From the NCBI RefSeq assembly GCF_020905335.1, contig NZ_JAJJMN010000002.1, positions 434,001 through 498,000 of the forward strand: 64,000 nt of DNA. The letters are read 5' to 3'. The DNA comes from Flavobacterium lipolyticum. Lineage in GTDB: Bacteria; Bacteroidota; Bacteroidia; Flavobacteriales; Flavobacteriaceae. The stretch's first letter is position 1; each line of letters opens with the position of its first letter. The position numbers and the translations under genes were made by a program. The notes under the pieces are model-generated. The model was not told where the DNA came from. It worked only from the letters and a program-made list of their open reading frames with translations, and ran no database searches. Shown one piece after another: positions 54,582 to 63,192 of this stretch.

Positions 54582-54650
54582 AAAACCTACTCAATCCATA
54601 ATTATATTTCAACTTGTAACCTGAAACCTGAAACGAAAAATCTCAAAAAT

Positions 54651-54684
54651 AAAAAACCGCAACTCTTTTTGGGAATTGCGGTTT
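54651..54684 (-). terminator. dnaN terminator
   Basis: AAACCGCAA (54654-54662) pairs with TTGCGGTTT (54676-54684). On the minus strand the stem is followed by a run of six T. It is 110 bases after the dnaN stop. Confidence 0.75.
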
Positions 54685-54792
54685 CTAGGTATAAAAAATG
54701 GTTGGTTAATAGCGATGTTGTATTTTTTTTACAATGATATGTCTTTAATTTGAAACTAAAAAAGATCTCTGTAACAAAAAGAAGTTTTGATG

Positions 54793-55911
54793 TTAACTAT
54801 TTAACATTACCGGCATTACTAACATCGTAACAGTTTCTCCTTCTTCTAAACCGTCTACCGGAGTTAGGATACCTGCTCTGTTAGGTAATGACATTTCCAA
54901 CATAATCATATCGGATTGTAAGTTAGTCAGCATTTCAGTTAAAAAACGTGAGTTGAAACCAATTTGAAGATCATCTCCCTGATAATCACAAGTTAGTCTT
55001 TCCTCTGCTTTGTTAGAGTAATCGATGTCTTCTGCAGAAACATTTAATTCAGCTCCGGCAATTTTTAATCGAATTTGGTGTGTCGTTTTGTTAGAGAAAA
55101 TGGCCACACGTTTCACCGAGCTTAAAAACAAAGAACGGTCAATCATTAATTTGTTTGGATTTTCTTTTGGAATTACCGCTTCATAATTAGGGTATTTTCC
55201 GTCAATCAAACGACAGGTTAAAATATAATTGTCAAATGAGAAAGTCGCATTTGAATCGTTGTATTCAATTTTTACTTCAGCATCAGAAGTTCCCAGGATA
55301 CTTTTTAAAATATTCAAAGGTTTTTTAGGCATGATAAAATCGGCTACCTGAGATGCTTTTACATCTGTACGGGCATATTTCACCAATTTATGAGCATCAG
55401 TTGCTACGAAAGTTAATCCTTCTGGTGAGAATTGGAAGAAAACCCCCGACATTACCGGACGTAAATCATCATTTCCGGCAGCGAAAATAGTTTTACTTAC
55501 AGCAGTCGCCAAAACATCAGCAGGAACAAGCGTTACAGATGGTTCTTCAAGACTTACCGATTTTGGAAATTCTTCTCCTGCAGCGTATGCTAAAGCATAT
55601 TTTCCGGAGTTTGAACTAATTTCAACGGTATTGTTTTCTTCAACAGTAAAAGTTAAAGGCTGTTCCGGGAACGTTTTTAAAATTTCAAGCAAAAGTTTAG
55701 CTGGTACAGCAACACTTCCTTTACTTGTAGAATCGATTGACAACGTAGCAGACATGGTAGTTTCAAGATCTGAAGCCGAAACGGTCAGTTCGCTGTTGTT
55801 TAGTTCAAATAAAAAGTTGTCTAAAATTGGCAACGTATTGTTACTGTTAATTACACTACCTAAAACTTGTAATTGTTTTAATAAGTACGAACTCGATACT
55901 ATAAATTTCAT
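54793..55911 (-). CDS. dnaN: DNA polymerase III beta subunit (sliding clamp)
   Basis: 372 residues, normal family length. Three clamp domains: N-terminal MKFIVSSSYLLKQLQVLGSV with ILDNFLFELNNSELTVSASD, a middle domain with LRPVMSGVFFQFSPEGLTFV and ATDAHKLVKY, and a C-terminal domain ending in ETVTMLVMPVML, the usual clamp end. The clamp tethers DNA polymerase and binds partners in a hydrophobic pocket. In this window it is not near dnaA but directly downstream of gldG on the same strand, with its own promoter-like box between. Confidence 0.97.
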   Translation of the reverse strand: MKFIVSSSYLLKQLQVLGSVINSNNTLPILDNFLFELNNSELTVSASDLETTMSATLSIDSTSKGSVAVPAKLLLEILKTFPEQPLTFTVEENNTVEISSNSGKYALAYAAGEEFPKSVSLEEPSVTLVPADVLATAVSKTIFAAGNDDLRPVMSGVFFQFSPEGLTFVATDAHKLVKYARTDVKASQVADFIMPKKPLNILKSILGTSDAEVKIEYNDSNATFSFDNYILTCRLIDGKYPNYEAVIPKENPNKLMIDRSLFLSSVKRVAIFSNKTTHQIRLKIAGAELNVSAEDIDYSNKAEERLTCDYQGDDLQIGFNSRFLTEMLTNLQSDMIMLEMSLPNRAGILTPVDGLEEGETVTMLVMPVMLNS

Positions 55912-55971
55912 CTCTATTGTTTTATTTTTTTGCTCTTTTCTTTAGTTTTTTCTCAACTAAGATAGGTTTTA

Positions 55972-55979
55972 CAAATATA
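55972..55979 (-). promoter_or_regulatory. dnaN promoter -7 box
   Basis: TATATTTG on the minus strand, about 60 bases before the dnaN start and 40 after the gldG stop. It would separate dnaN from the gldFG unit. Confidence 0.5.
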
Positions 55980-56019
55980 TCGTAAACAATCTTAATTTGT
56001 GCATTTTTTTTATTAACAT

Positions 56020-57705
56020 CTAGTTACTGTATTTTCTTTTTCGGATGTAAGTAAATGCCAGTCCGAAAATCAATAAAATTAGAATTGGAAGTCCGATAGT
56101 TATGAATTGTGTGAGTGTATAATTTTCATAAACTTTCTCTTTGTCTAATAATGGCAGACTGACATCTTTACTTCTAATGTTAATAAGTCCTGTATCATCC
56201 AGTAAATAATTAATACAGTTCATCATAAAATCTTTGTTGTCGTATAGATTTCCGGTACGCTGATCGTAGCCCAATTCAACCGGCATCATATTTTTGTCGA
56301 GTTGATTTCTGGCCAGATCACCATCGGCTATTACGATCATTTTGTTTGGTTTTCCTTTTGCTAAAAACGAGCTTTCTTTGAAAGGTAAAACTCGATTTTC
56401 AAAAGCGGAGTGGAAGGATCCTTCTAATAAAACCGAAAGCGAAATGTTTCCTTTGTTTGCATAATCCTGCGGAGTTGTTTTTTCTGTAACGCTATTTAAA
56501 GTAATAGGAGCCGGAGTTCCGATTGCTTTTGAATAAGGAGAGGATTGTAGTAAAACCGTTTTTTTGATTCCGTTTTTCAAAGTATCGATCGGACTAGCGA
56601 AATCAAATTTGATTCCCCCCAGATTTTTAACGATCGGATGTTGACTGCCTGGCTGCACCAGAGGAGCATACTTCCATATAAAATCCTGGTATTGTGTAGC
56701 GCTTCCTTGTTCACCTGTAGCCAGTTTAAGCGGACTTCCTTGTTCGTCCTTGATCAGATCAGGATTGATTCGGATTCCGTATTTAAAAAACATATCGTTA
56801 AGATTCAGATCTCTGGGATAAGCCAGAGTTGCTCCCGCCTGGTTGTACAAGCTGTCCATATCAGCGGCAACCTGATCAATTAACCATAAAGTTTTGCCTC
56901 CATTCATGATGAATTGGTCTAAAACCTGTTTTTCCTCATCCGTGAAAGTTTCGGTTGGCTTTGAGATAATGGCTAAGTCATACTTTTTTAGGGCCGCTAA
57001 AGTTCCTGTTGGGTTTTGTCTCACAGAATCTAATGTAAACGGACCGATATAATAGCTTTCGCGAATTTGCTGGAGCATTTTGGCAATGTGAATTTCGTTC
57101 AACTCACCATTTCCTTTTATGATGGCTACCTTTTTTTGTCTGTCTTTACTAATTTTATTGATCGCATCTGCAATCGAATATTCTAAATGCTGAATCGATC
57201 CGATTACTTTTTGCGTTGTTGAAGCTCCCATGATGTTTTTCAACAATGGAATATTAACTTCTTTGTTATTGTAAACTGCAACAGCCCACGGAAAAACCAT
57301 AGCCTGCGATTGTTTTCCTTTATCGTCAACCGTAATGTTTATAGGGGTAAGACCTTTTTGATACAGCGATTTAATAACGTCCATGCTTTCGTCTTCGTTT
57401 TCCAGAGGATTAACGAATTCAAAAACAATATTACTGTTGTAGGCTTGAAATTCTTCCAATAACTGACGCGTCTCTTGCTGAAGACGTCTGAAGTCTGCCG
57501 GAAGTTCGCCCTGCATATAAATTTTAATCGATAGCGGATTCTTTACCTGTTTTACGATTTGTAAAGAAGTTTCAGATAAAGTATAACGTTTGTCTTTGGT
57601 TAAATCGAATCGGTGAAAGAATAAGCTTCCCAATACATTTAAAGCGATTAAAACAAAAACGGTGATGCCTAATGTCTTAACATTATGTTGAGTAGATAAC
57701 TTCAT
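56020..57705 (-). CDS. gldG: Gliding motility protein GldG (ABC-type transporter component)
   Basis: 561 residues. An N-terminal helix (TLGITVFVLIALNVLGSLFF, about 11-30), a large extracytoplasmic region with the Gldg/ABC-2-associated pattern (RFDLTKDKRYTLSETS, PLSIKIYMQGELPADFRRLQ), and a C-terminal helix (FITIGLPILILLIFGLAFTY, about 534-553). GldA, GldF and GldG form an ABC transporter needed for gliding in F. johnsoniae, with GldF as membrane component and GldG as exported partner. gldF lies upstream and overlaps by one base. The ATPase gene gldA is not in this window; it also lies apart from gldFG in F. johnsoniae. Confidence 0.93.
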   Translation of the reverse strand: MKLSTQHNVKTLGITVFVLIALNVLGSLFFHRFDLTKDKRYTLSETSLQIVKQVKNPLSIKIYMQGELPADFRRLQQETRQLLEEFQAYNSNIVFEFVNPLENEDESMDVIKSLYQKGLTPINITVDDKGKQSQAMVFPWAVAVYNNKEVNIPLLKNIMGASTTQKVIGSIQHLEYSIADAINKISKDRQKKVAIIKGNGELNEIHIAKMLQQIRESYYIGPFTLDSVRQNPTGTLAALKKYDLAIISKPTETFTDEEKQVLDQFIMNGGKTLWLIDQVAADMDSLYNQAGATLAYPRDLNLNDMFFKYGIRINPDLIKDEQGSPLKLATGEQGSATQYQDFIWKYAPLVQPGSQHPIVKNLGGIKFDFASPIDTLKNGIKKTVLLQSSPYSKAIGTPAPITLNSVTEKTTPQDYANKGNISLSVLLEGSFHSAFENRVLPFKESSFLAKGKPNKMIVIADGDLARNQLDKNMMPVELGYDQRTGNLYDNKDFMMNCINYLLDDTGLINIRSKDVSLPLLDKEKVYENYTLTQFITIGLPILILLIFGLAFTYIRKRKYSN

Positions 57706-58430
57706 TACGCTTTAAAAGATTTTAATTGATAAACAGTAAACGAGAGGAACAATGCGGTGATGCTTAAAAAATAAATCACATCACGAGTATCGATTACACC
57801 GCGGCTCATACTTTTAAAATGGTCCTGCATTCCAAATACTGAAACAATAGCAGAAGATCCGGGAATCAGTGATGCGAGTCCTTCAAAACCAAAATAAAGA
57901 AGAAAACACAGAAAAACAGCTATGATAAAAGCAACGATCTGATTTTCGGACAGGGTAGAAGTAAAGATTCCGATTGCCGAATAAGCAGCAATTAAAAACA
58001 ATAGTCCAAAATAAGAACCGATAGTACTCCCCATATCAATATTTCCTTCGGGAGCACCTAAACTTGAAATGACTTTCACGTAAATAAGTGTTGGAACGAT
58101 GGCCAAAACGATTAATAAGAAAGAGCCTAGAAATTTTCCGTTTACAATTTCCCAGATCGATAGAGGTTTGGTTAATAACAATTCCAGTGTCCCCTGTTTT
58201 TTTTCATCAGAAAAACTTCTCATGGTAACGGCCGGAATCAGAAAAATCATAATCCACGGAGCCAGAGTGAAAAATGGCGTTAAATCAGCATAACCCGTAT
58301 TTAAAATATTGTAGTCGCCTTCAAATACCCATAAAAATAGTCCGTTGCTGATTAAGAAAATGGCAATGACTAAATAGCCTATAGGAGAGCCAAAAAAGGA
58401 TTTTATTTCTCTTAAAATGATTGATTTCAT
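57705..58430 (-). CDS. gldF: Gliding motility ABC transporter permease GldF
   Basis: 241 residues with six membrane helices (for example GYLVIAIFLISNGLFLWVFE, FFTLAPWIMIFLIPAVTM, FLLIVLAIVPTLIYVK, IVAFIIAVFLCFLLYFGF). The ABC-2 signature MRSFSDEKKQGTLELLLTKP links to the ATPase. Start codon of gldG overlaps its stop. It pairs with GldG and, from elsewhere, GldA. The presence of gldFG supports that the organism glides or descends from a glider. Confidence 0.94.
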   Translation of the reverse strand: MKSIILREIKSFFGSPIGYLVIAIFLISNGLFLWVFEGDYNILNTGYADLTPFFTLAPWIMIFLIPAVTMRSFSDEKKQGTLELLLTKPLSIWEIVNGKFLGSFLLIVLAIVPTLIYVKVISSLGAPEGNIDMGSTIGSYFGLLFLIAAYSAIGIFTSTLSENQIVAFIIAVFLCFLLYFGFEGLASLIPGSSAIVSVFGMQDHFKSMSRGVIDTRDVIYFLSITALFLSFTVYQLKSFKA

Positions 58431-58494
58431 GTATAACGTTTATTCGTTTATTTGTTTAATCGTTGGTTTGTTTTTGGCGCTTGAAATATCTTAA

Positions 58495-58872
58495 TTATTT
58501 TTCGTGTGAGATTCTTAAAATTTTTGAATTTCGAGCATCAATTATAATTAAAAAAGCACCTCCTTTAGAATTTTTAGGCAAAGTTCCAGTGATAAACCAG
58601 TAGTATTTATCTAAAAAGTATATTTCATAAGGTCTTTTTTCAATTATATTTTGTTTTCCATAAATACTAAATAAAACTGATTCTGCGATTTTAACTGCAG
58701 TATTTTTGTCTTTCAAAAGTATCCTTTCATTATCAACATAGTTTTCTCGTGTTTCTTCGGATAATGTTATTTCTAGCTCTTTTTGTGCATATTCTTTTCC
58801 TAGAAGTAGGCGTTTATTTTGCGAATAAGCGTTAAAAGAAAATATTAAAAACAATAAGAAAAAATATTTCAT
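58495..58872 (-). CDS. Exported NTF2-fold protein
   Basis: 125 residues from the ATG at 58870-58872 (MKYFFLLFLIFSFNAYSQ, signal peptide). The longer upstream frame runs into repeat DNA and has a basic, non-family start. The mature part has AVKIAESVLFSIYGKQNIIE, then KRPYEIYFLDKYYWFITGTL and GGAFLIIIDARNSKILRI, the pattern of the NTF2-fold immunity-protein family (YhhH-like). Members are annotated as possible immunity proteins but many are plain periplasmic proteins; no toxin gene is nearby. It is 64 bases downstream of the gldF start on the same strand. Confidence 0.75.
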   Translation of the reverse strand: MKYFFLLFLIFSFNAYSQNKRLLLGKEYAQKELEITLSEETRENYVDNERILLKDKNTAVKIAESVLFSIYGKQNIIEKRPYEIYFLDKYYWFITGTLPKNSKGGAFLIIIDARNSKILRISHEK

Positions 58873-58898
58873 AATTAGATTTGTTTTAAGTCGCTTTC

Positions 58899-58957
58899 CT
58901 TTGCGAACTTTGTGTTTTGCCAAAGCTTTTAAGCACGATCTTTGTGTTCTTTGCGGT
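58899..58957. repeat. Dispersed CTTTGCGGT-type repeat, second copy
   Basis: CTTTGCGAACTTTGTG ... ATCTTTGTGTTCTTTGCGGT: same building blocks as 54478-54581. A run of GAAACATGAAACATGAAACC-like DNA follows at about 58992-59018. Confidence 0.6.
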
Positions 58958-59029
58958 TAAACAGTTCCAATTTTCAAATCCAGTATAGAACATGAAACAT
59001 GAAACATGAAACCTGAAACTATTTTTTAT

Positions 59030-59326
59030 TTAGTTCAGAATCATCAGCTTATCCACACTCCAGGCTTCCGGTTTGGCATTAAACAATTGCTTTGTAAAAC
59101 TCCAAACCGTATTAAAGAGTTCAGATTGTCTGTAATTTTCTAAATCTTCTTCAGTTTCCCAGTAGCTGTAAGTGAAAAATATGCATTTATTATTTTTATC
59201 CTGATACAACTCTAAAAAACGATTTCCATTCGCTTCTCGTATTTTATTTTTCACACTTTCGAAATTCTCCAGAAAATCGGGGATTTTTTCTTCATGAAAA
59301 CTCATTTTTACTATTCGAACAAACAT
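59030..59326 (-). CDS. Antibiotic biosynthesis monooxygenase (ABM)-family protein
   Basis: 98 residues with the ferredoxin-like ABM pattern: MFVRIVKMSFHEEKIPDFLE, GNRFLELYQDKNNKCIFFTY and WETEEDLENYRQSELFNTVW. ABM-fold proteins bind small aromatic or haem-like ligands; most bacterial members of this size are uncharacterised. It is isolated, with repeat-rich gaps on both sides. Confidence 0.8.
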   Translation of the reverse strand: MFVRIVKMSFHEEKIPDFLENFESVKNKIREANGNRFLELYQDKNNKCIFFTYSYWETEEDLENYRQSELFNTVWSFTKQLFNAKPEAWSVDKLMILN

Positions 59327-59512
59327 TTTTTTTATTTTAGATTTTAGATTGTTGATTTTAGATTTTTAAATATCTAAAGATTTTACAGGTGCGCAAAAAT
59401 ACCAAAATTGATTGTTCTTTTGATGAAAAAAAATAAATTCCAAAAATGAAACTTTAAATTTTAAATCTTCGGTACTTTTAGATGTAAAAATTAGATTGGA
59501 AATTCAAAAGTA

Positions 59513-60340
59513 TTACAAGAACTTAATCGTAATAACATCTCTGTAATTTAATCCTAAAAGGCTATTCGCTGAACCCACTTTAGAAGGATTGCTTCTAAAA
59601 ATGGCGATTTCAAGGAATCCGGCTTCGTTAAAAATAGCCAGTTTCTCTCCTTCGTAAGTTTTTATGGGGTATTTATCAGAGCTGGCAATGGCAGAGTAAT
59701 TGGGTAAAATGGCTTTGATACTTTTGGGTTTCATAACAATTTCATAGGCCCGACCTTTTGCAACTTCTGTAAACTGCCTTTTCGAAATGTTGGTTACCAC
59801 GTTCCCGAAATGGTCAATGTAAATCACGTATCCTTTTATAGAGTTGTTGTCGCCGGCAACTACGGGCTGTAACTCTGTAATTTGCTTGATTTCTTTAATT
59901 TCTTTGCCAATAACATTAAGTAAGCCCCCTTTGGAAATGTGACAGGCGACCTTAATAAAAATATCCAAATCGCTAAATTCGCTCGGAAAGCGGTCGTGTA
60001 TGTTGATGGCAACAATTTTTTGCGGAACAATTTTCTGCGTAAGCATACTCAGAATACCATTATCGGCACAAATAAAGTAATGATCGTTCCATTGCATGGC
60101 AATATGCTGATTTTCTTTATTACGTTCGATATCTACTCCAATTAAGTGAACGGTTCCTTTTGGGAAACTCAAATACGAAGCGCCAATAACGTAACTTGCT
60201 TCGGCTGTGTTAAATGGGTCAATGTCATGCGAAATGTCAACAAGTGTAACCTCTGGATACTCAGATAATATTTTACCCTTTAGCGAACCAACAAAGTGGT
60301 CTTTTAAGCCGTAATCGGTAGTGAGGGTAATTATTGACAT
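59513..60340 (-). CDS. S-adenosylmethionine hydrolase (DUF62 family)
   Basis: 275 residues. The N-terminus has ITLTTDYGLKDHFVGSLKGK with the SAM-binding Asp 9, then VDISHDIDPFNTAEASYVIG, YFICADNGILSML and YVIYIDHFGNVVTNISKRQF. These are the conserved blocks of SAM hydroxide adenosyltransferases, which split SAM with water into adenosine and methionine; halogenating relatives carry an extra loop that is not visible here. The gene is divergent from phoH, 240 bases away. Confidence 0.88.
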   Translation of the reverse strand: MSIITLTTDYGLKDHFVGSLKGKILSEYPEVTLVDISHDIDPFNTAEASYVIGASYLSFPKGTVHLIGVDIERNKENQHIAMQWNDHYFICADNGILSMLTQKIVPQKIVAINIHDRFPSEFSDLDIFIKVACHISKGGLLNVIGKEIKEIKQITELQPVVAGDNNSIKGYVIYIDHFGNVVTNISKRQFTEVAKGRAYEIVMKPKSIKAILPNYSAIASSDKYPIKTYEGEKLAIFNEAGFLEIAIFRSNPSKVGSANSLLGLNYRDVITIKFL

Positions 60341-60357
60341 AATTTTGTTTATAACTA

Positions 60358-60392
60358 TTGGTAGTATTTAAATCTAATTTTCATTAAATTTG
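60358..60392 (+). promoter_or_regulatory. Candidate phoH promoter
   Basis: TTG at 60358-60360 and TAAATTTG at 60385-60392, 24 bases apart. A transcript from here would have a leader of about 180 bases that includes the structured segment at 60463-60509. Confidence 0.45.
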
Positions 60393-60462
60393 AGAAATGC
60401 AAAGCTAGTAATAGTAATTGCAAAAAGGAAGAAATGAAAAGACAAATTGCAATTATTGGCCT

Positions 60463-60509
60463 GAGTTTTCAGTCTCGGTCACGCCAGCCGAAAACTCCAG
60501 CCGAGACTG
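60463..60509 (+). other. GC-rich interleaved inverted repeats in the phoH leader
   Basis: GAGTTTTC (60463-60470) pairs with GAAAACTC (60490-60497), and CAGTCTCGG (60470-60478) with CCGAGACTG (60501-60509). The order 1-2-1-2 is that of a pseudoknot. CCAGCCGA is also present twice (60484 and 60498). A 34-codon ORF from ATG 60434 to TGA 60536-60538 (contains QSRSRQPKTPAETATKK) overlaps. I have seen similar text in Flavobacterium intergenic repeats, so a dispersed repeat is as likely as a riboregulator. Confidence 0.5.
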
Positions 60510-60579
60510 CGACGAAAAAAAGACCCGACAACTACTGATTTATAAAAACTGATTTATTTTTAATTTAAAACTATCTCAT

Positions 60580-61530
60580 TTGAACGAAAGAATTATTGAG
60601 CTCATAGACATCGCTCCAAAAGACTTTTGGGGTGCTCAGGATACGCATCTTGAAATCATTAAAAAGTATTACCCAAAGCTTAAAATAGTAGCGAGAGGGA
60701 CCACTTTGAAGGCATTTGGCGAGAAAGAAGTTTTAGATGAATTCGAAAAAAGATTCCAGAGGCTTATGCTTCATTTTACCCGATACAATAACATTGACGA
60801 CAATGTGATCGAACGGGTAATTATGAGCGATGGACAAGATGAAAAAAAAGCATACGATCATGACAAAATATTAGTTCATGGTGTTGGCGGAAAAATCATT
60901 AAAGCCATGACGCCTAACCAGCAGTTATTGGTAGATACCATCAAAAAAAATGATATGGTATTTGCCGTTGGACCTGCCGGAACCGGAAAAACGTACACGG
61001 GTGTTGCAATGGCGGTAAAAGCGCTTAAAGACAAGGAAGTAAAAAGGATCATATTGACGCGACCGGCAGTAGAAGCAGGGGAAAACCTGGGATTTTTACC
61101 CGGCGATATGAAAGAAAAATTGGATCCTTATATGCAGCCTCTTTATGATGCGTTGCGCGACATGCTTCCCAACGAAAAACTCGAAGACTACATTTTGAAA
61201 GGAATTATTCAGATTGCACCATTAGCCTTTATGCGTGGGCGCACACTTGATAATGCTTTTGTAATTCTGGATGAGGCACAGAACACCACACATTCACAAA
61301 TGAAAATGTTCCTGACCCGTATGGGGAAAAATGCTAAATTTATGATTACAGGTGATCCCGGACAGGTCGATTTGCCACGCAGAACTATTTCCGGTCTGAA
61401 GGAAGCACTTTTGGTACTGAAAGACATTGAAGGTATCGGAATTATTTATCTCGATGATAAAGATATTGTACGTCACCGATTAGTCAAAAAAGTAATTGAC
61501 GCTTACAAGCAGATCGAAAATCACGACTAA
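60580..61530 (+). CDS. phoH: PhoH-family ATPase
   Basis: 316 residues, starting at a TTG (60580-60582); no ATG gives the right N-terminus (NERIIELIDIAPKDFWG). An N-terminal KH-like segment is followed by the PhoH ATPase domain with Walker A GPAGTGKT (131-138), RPAVEAGENLGFLPGDMKEK and Walker B FVILDEAQNTT, ending GLKEALLVLKDIEGIGIIYL and DIVRHRLVKKVI. PhoH proteins are nucleotide-binding proteins linked to phosphate stress and RNA metabolism. A strong terminator follows. In Flavobacteriia it is often next to purC; that gene is not in the window here. Confidence 0.93.
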   Translation: MNERIIELIDIAPKDFWGAQDTHLEIIKKYYPKLKIVARGTTLKAFGEKEVLDEFEKRFQRLMLHFTRYNNIDDNVIERVIMSDGQDEKKAYDHDKILVHGVGGKIIKAMTPNQQLLVDTIKKNDMVFAVGPAGTGKTYTGVAMAVKALKDKEVKRIILTRPAVEAGENLGFLPGDMKEKLDPYMQPLYDALRDMLPNEKLEDYILKGIIQIAPLAFMRGRTLDNAFVILDEAQNTTHSQMKMFLTRMGKNAKFMITGDPGQVDLPRRTISGLKEALLVLKDIEGIGIIYLDDKDIVRHRLVKKVIDAYKQIENHD

Positions 61531-61586
61531 GTTTAATTATAGTGAAATGTTAAATGTAAATCGTAAAATGTGTTTTAACATTTAGT

Positions 61587-61642
61587 AATATTCGTTTTAT
61601 ACCTAATCTTTAATAGGAGAGGTGTAAAACGAATATTTTTTT
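61587..61642 (+). terminator. phoH terminator
   Basis: AATATTCGTTTTATACCT (61587-61604) and AGGTGTAAAACGAATATT (61620-61637) pair almost perfectly over 18 bp, followed by a T run. Confidence 0.9.
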
Positions 61643-61677
61643 AAATCAAGGTATGTAGATTTTAAATTAAATGGGGA

Positions 61678-62040
61678 ATGAAAGAAGTTGACAATTTTTA
61701 TGAAAAACTTGAAGAACCCGGGAAAGGAGTCTTTTTGGCCTTAAAAGAGATTATCTTAAGACAAGACAAAGAGGTTACTCATGTTTTAAAATACGGGATG
61801 CCTTTCTTCTGTTACAAAGGAAAAATGTTTTGTTACTTATGGACGCATAAAAAATACAAAAAGCCATATATCGGAATTGTAGAAGGGAAACACTTTGATG
61901 AACCTTTTTTACTTCGGGAAGCCCGATCCAGAATGAAAATTATGCTTTTTGATCCTGAAGAAGATTTACCTGTAGAAAGAATTGAACAAATTATAGAACA
62001 AGCTCTCCATTTATACAAAACCGGAATTATTAAAGTTTGA
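61678..62040 (+). CDS. DUF1801 (YdhG-like) family protein
   Basis: 120 residues. VTHVLKYGMPFFCYKGKMFC and PYIGIVEGKHFDEPFLLREA fit DUF1801, a small alpha/beta family related to the iron-chaperone-like YdhG fold; no catalytic residues are known. Cytoplasmic, single gene. It differs from the remnant at 19574-19825, which belongs to another subfamily. Confidence 0.85.
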   Translation: MKEVDNFYEKLEEPGKGVFLALKEIILRQDKEVTHVLKYGMPFFCYKGKMFCYLWTHKKYKKPYIGIVEGKHFDEPFLLREARSRMKIMLFDPEEDLPVERIEQIIEQALHLYKTGIIKV

Positions 62041-62178
62041 ATATTTAAAATGGAATAGTTAACGTAATAGTTAAATATATAATAAACTTGCTGTTTTTGA
62101 AGCTTTCGAAGCCCATAATTTTTGCTCTTCTGCGAGCAAAGCCGTAATTTTGTCATTCATAAATACCTGAATTTTAAT

Positions 62179-63009
62179 ATGACGAAGCTTAAAAATATAA
62201 AAGTTGTAGTAACCGATTTAGACGGAACGTTACTCAACCCTCAACACAGAATATCAGACTATACCAAATCCATTTTTCAGGAACTTCACCATCAAAATTA
62301 TCTTATTGTCGTAGCTACAGGCCGTCATCATTTAGATGCGATGGCTATTATTGAAACACTTGAAATTCCCGTTTATCTGGTGAGCTCAAACGGAGCAAGG
62401 ATTCATTCTCCTGAAAGAGAAGAGCTTTTTGCGTTCGATTTAAAAAGTGATGTGGTAAAAGCGGCTTTAGATGTCGAGATTGATCCTGAAATTACAGTAG
62501 TTTTATTCAAAGAAAATGTTTGGCAGACGAATAGAATTAATGAGCGACTAAATGCTTTTCAGGCCGAATTAAAATACCGTCCTGAATTGGTAGATTATAA
62601 AACGCTGGAAGATTTTGCAGCCATTAAAATTTTCTTCTCACATGAGAATCATGAAAAACTGGTAGCCCTAAAAGAGGCAATTTTGGCAAATTCAGCCAGT
62701 GATTTACATCATGCATTTAGCTTGCCAACCTGTTTGGAGTTCATGGACAAATCGGTTGATAAGGCTGTGGCAATTGAGCGTGTTTTAGAAAAAGAAGGAT
62801 TTTCTTTAGAAGAGGCAGTCTCTTTCGGTGATGGTTTTAACGATGTGCAAATGTTAGCTGCAACCGGAAAAGGTTTAATTATGGGTAATGCTCCGGCCTT
62901 ACTAAAAGAAACTTTGCCTGACTTGGAGGTAATTAAAACCAATGCAGAAGACGGTGTTGCCAATTACATCGCTTCTAAGATTTTGAGTAAAGAAGTTGTA
63001 ATGGATTAA
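62179..63009 (+). CDS. Cof-type HAD-family phosphatase
   Basis: 276 residues from the ATG at 62179 (MTKLKNIKVVVTDLDGTLLN); upstream codons are unlike the family. HAD motifs: DLDGTL with nucleophile Asp and acid Asp (12 and 14), VATGR (motif II), the cap domain in between, a conserved Lys near VDKAVAIERVL and FGDGFNDVQML (motif IV). Cof-type enzymes dephosphorylate sugar phosphates, FMN or similar small molecules; the substrate cannot be predicted. Ends with its own terminator. Confidence 0.92.
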   Translation: MTKLKNIKVVVTDLDGTLLNPQHRISDYTKSIFQELHHQNYLIVVATGRHHLDAMAIIETLEIPVYLVSSNGARIHSPEREELFAFDLKSDVVKAALDVEIDPEITVVLFKENVWQTNRINERLNAFQAELKYRPELVDYKTLEDFAAIKIFFSHENHEKLVALKEAILANSASDLHHAFSLPTCLEFMDKSVDKAVAIERVLEKEGFSLEEAVSFGDGFNDVQMLAATGKGLIMGNAPALLKETLPDLEVIKTNAEDGVANYIASKILSKEVVMD

Positions 63010-63069
63010 AAATAAGAATTTGCTGTATTGTTTTAAACTTTAAACAGTTTTACAATCAAAGAATCTGAA

Positions 63070-63102
63070 AGTCTTCAAAATAGGTTTTGAAGGCTTTTTT
63101 TT
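63070..63102 (+). terminator. Terminator of the HAD phosphatase gene
   Basis: AGTCTTCAAAA and TTTTGAAGGCT (one G-T wobble), five-base loop, followed by eight T. Confidence 0.85.
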
Positions 63103-63164
63103 ATCTCTTTGAACGATTGGCTGTTTGAAGTTGTAAAAACATTTTTTTAGTAAGTTTCAAAGTG

Positions 63165-63172
63165 TATTTTTG
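63165..63172 (+). promoter_or_regulatory. -7 box for the S9 peptidase gene
   Basis: TATTTTTG, 20 bases before the ATG at 63193. No clear -33 TTTG at the right distance. Confidence 0.4.
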
Positions 63173-63192
63173 TTTTATCAAAAAACTATACC

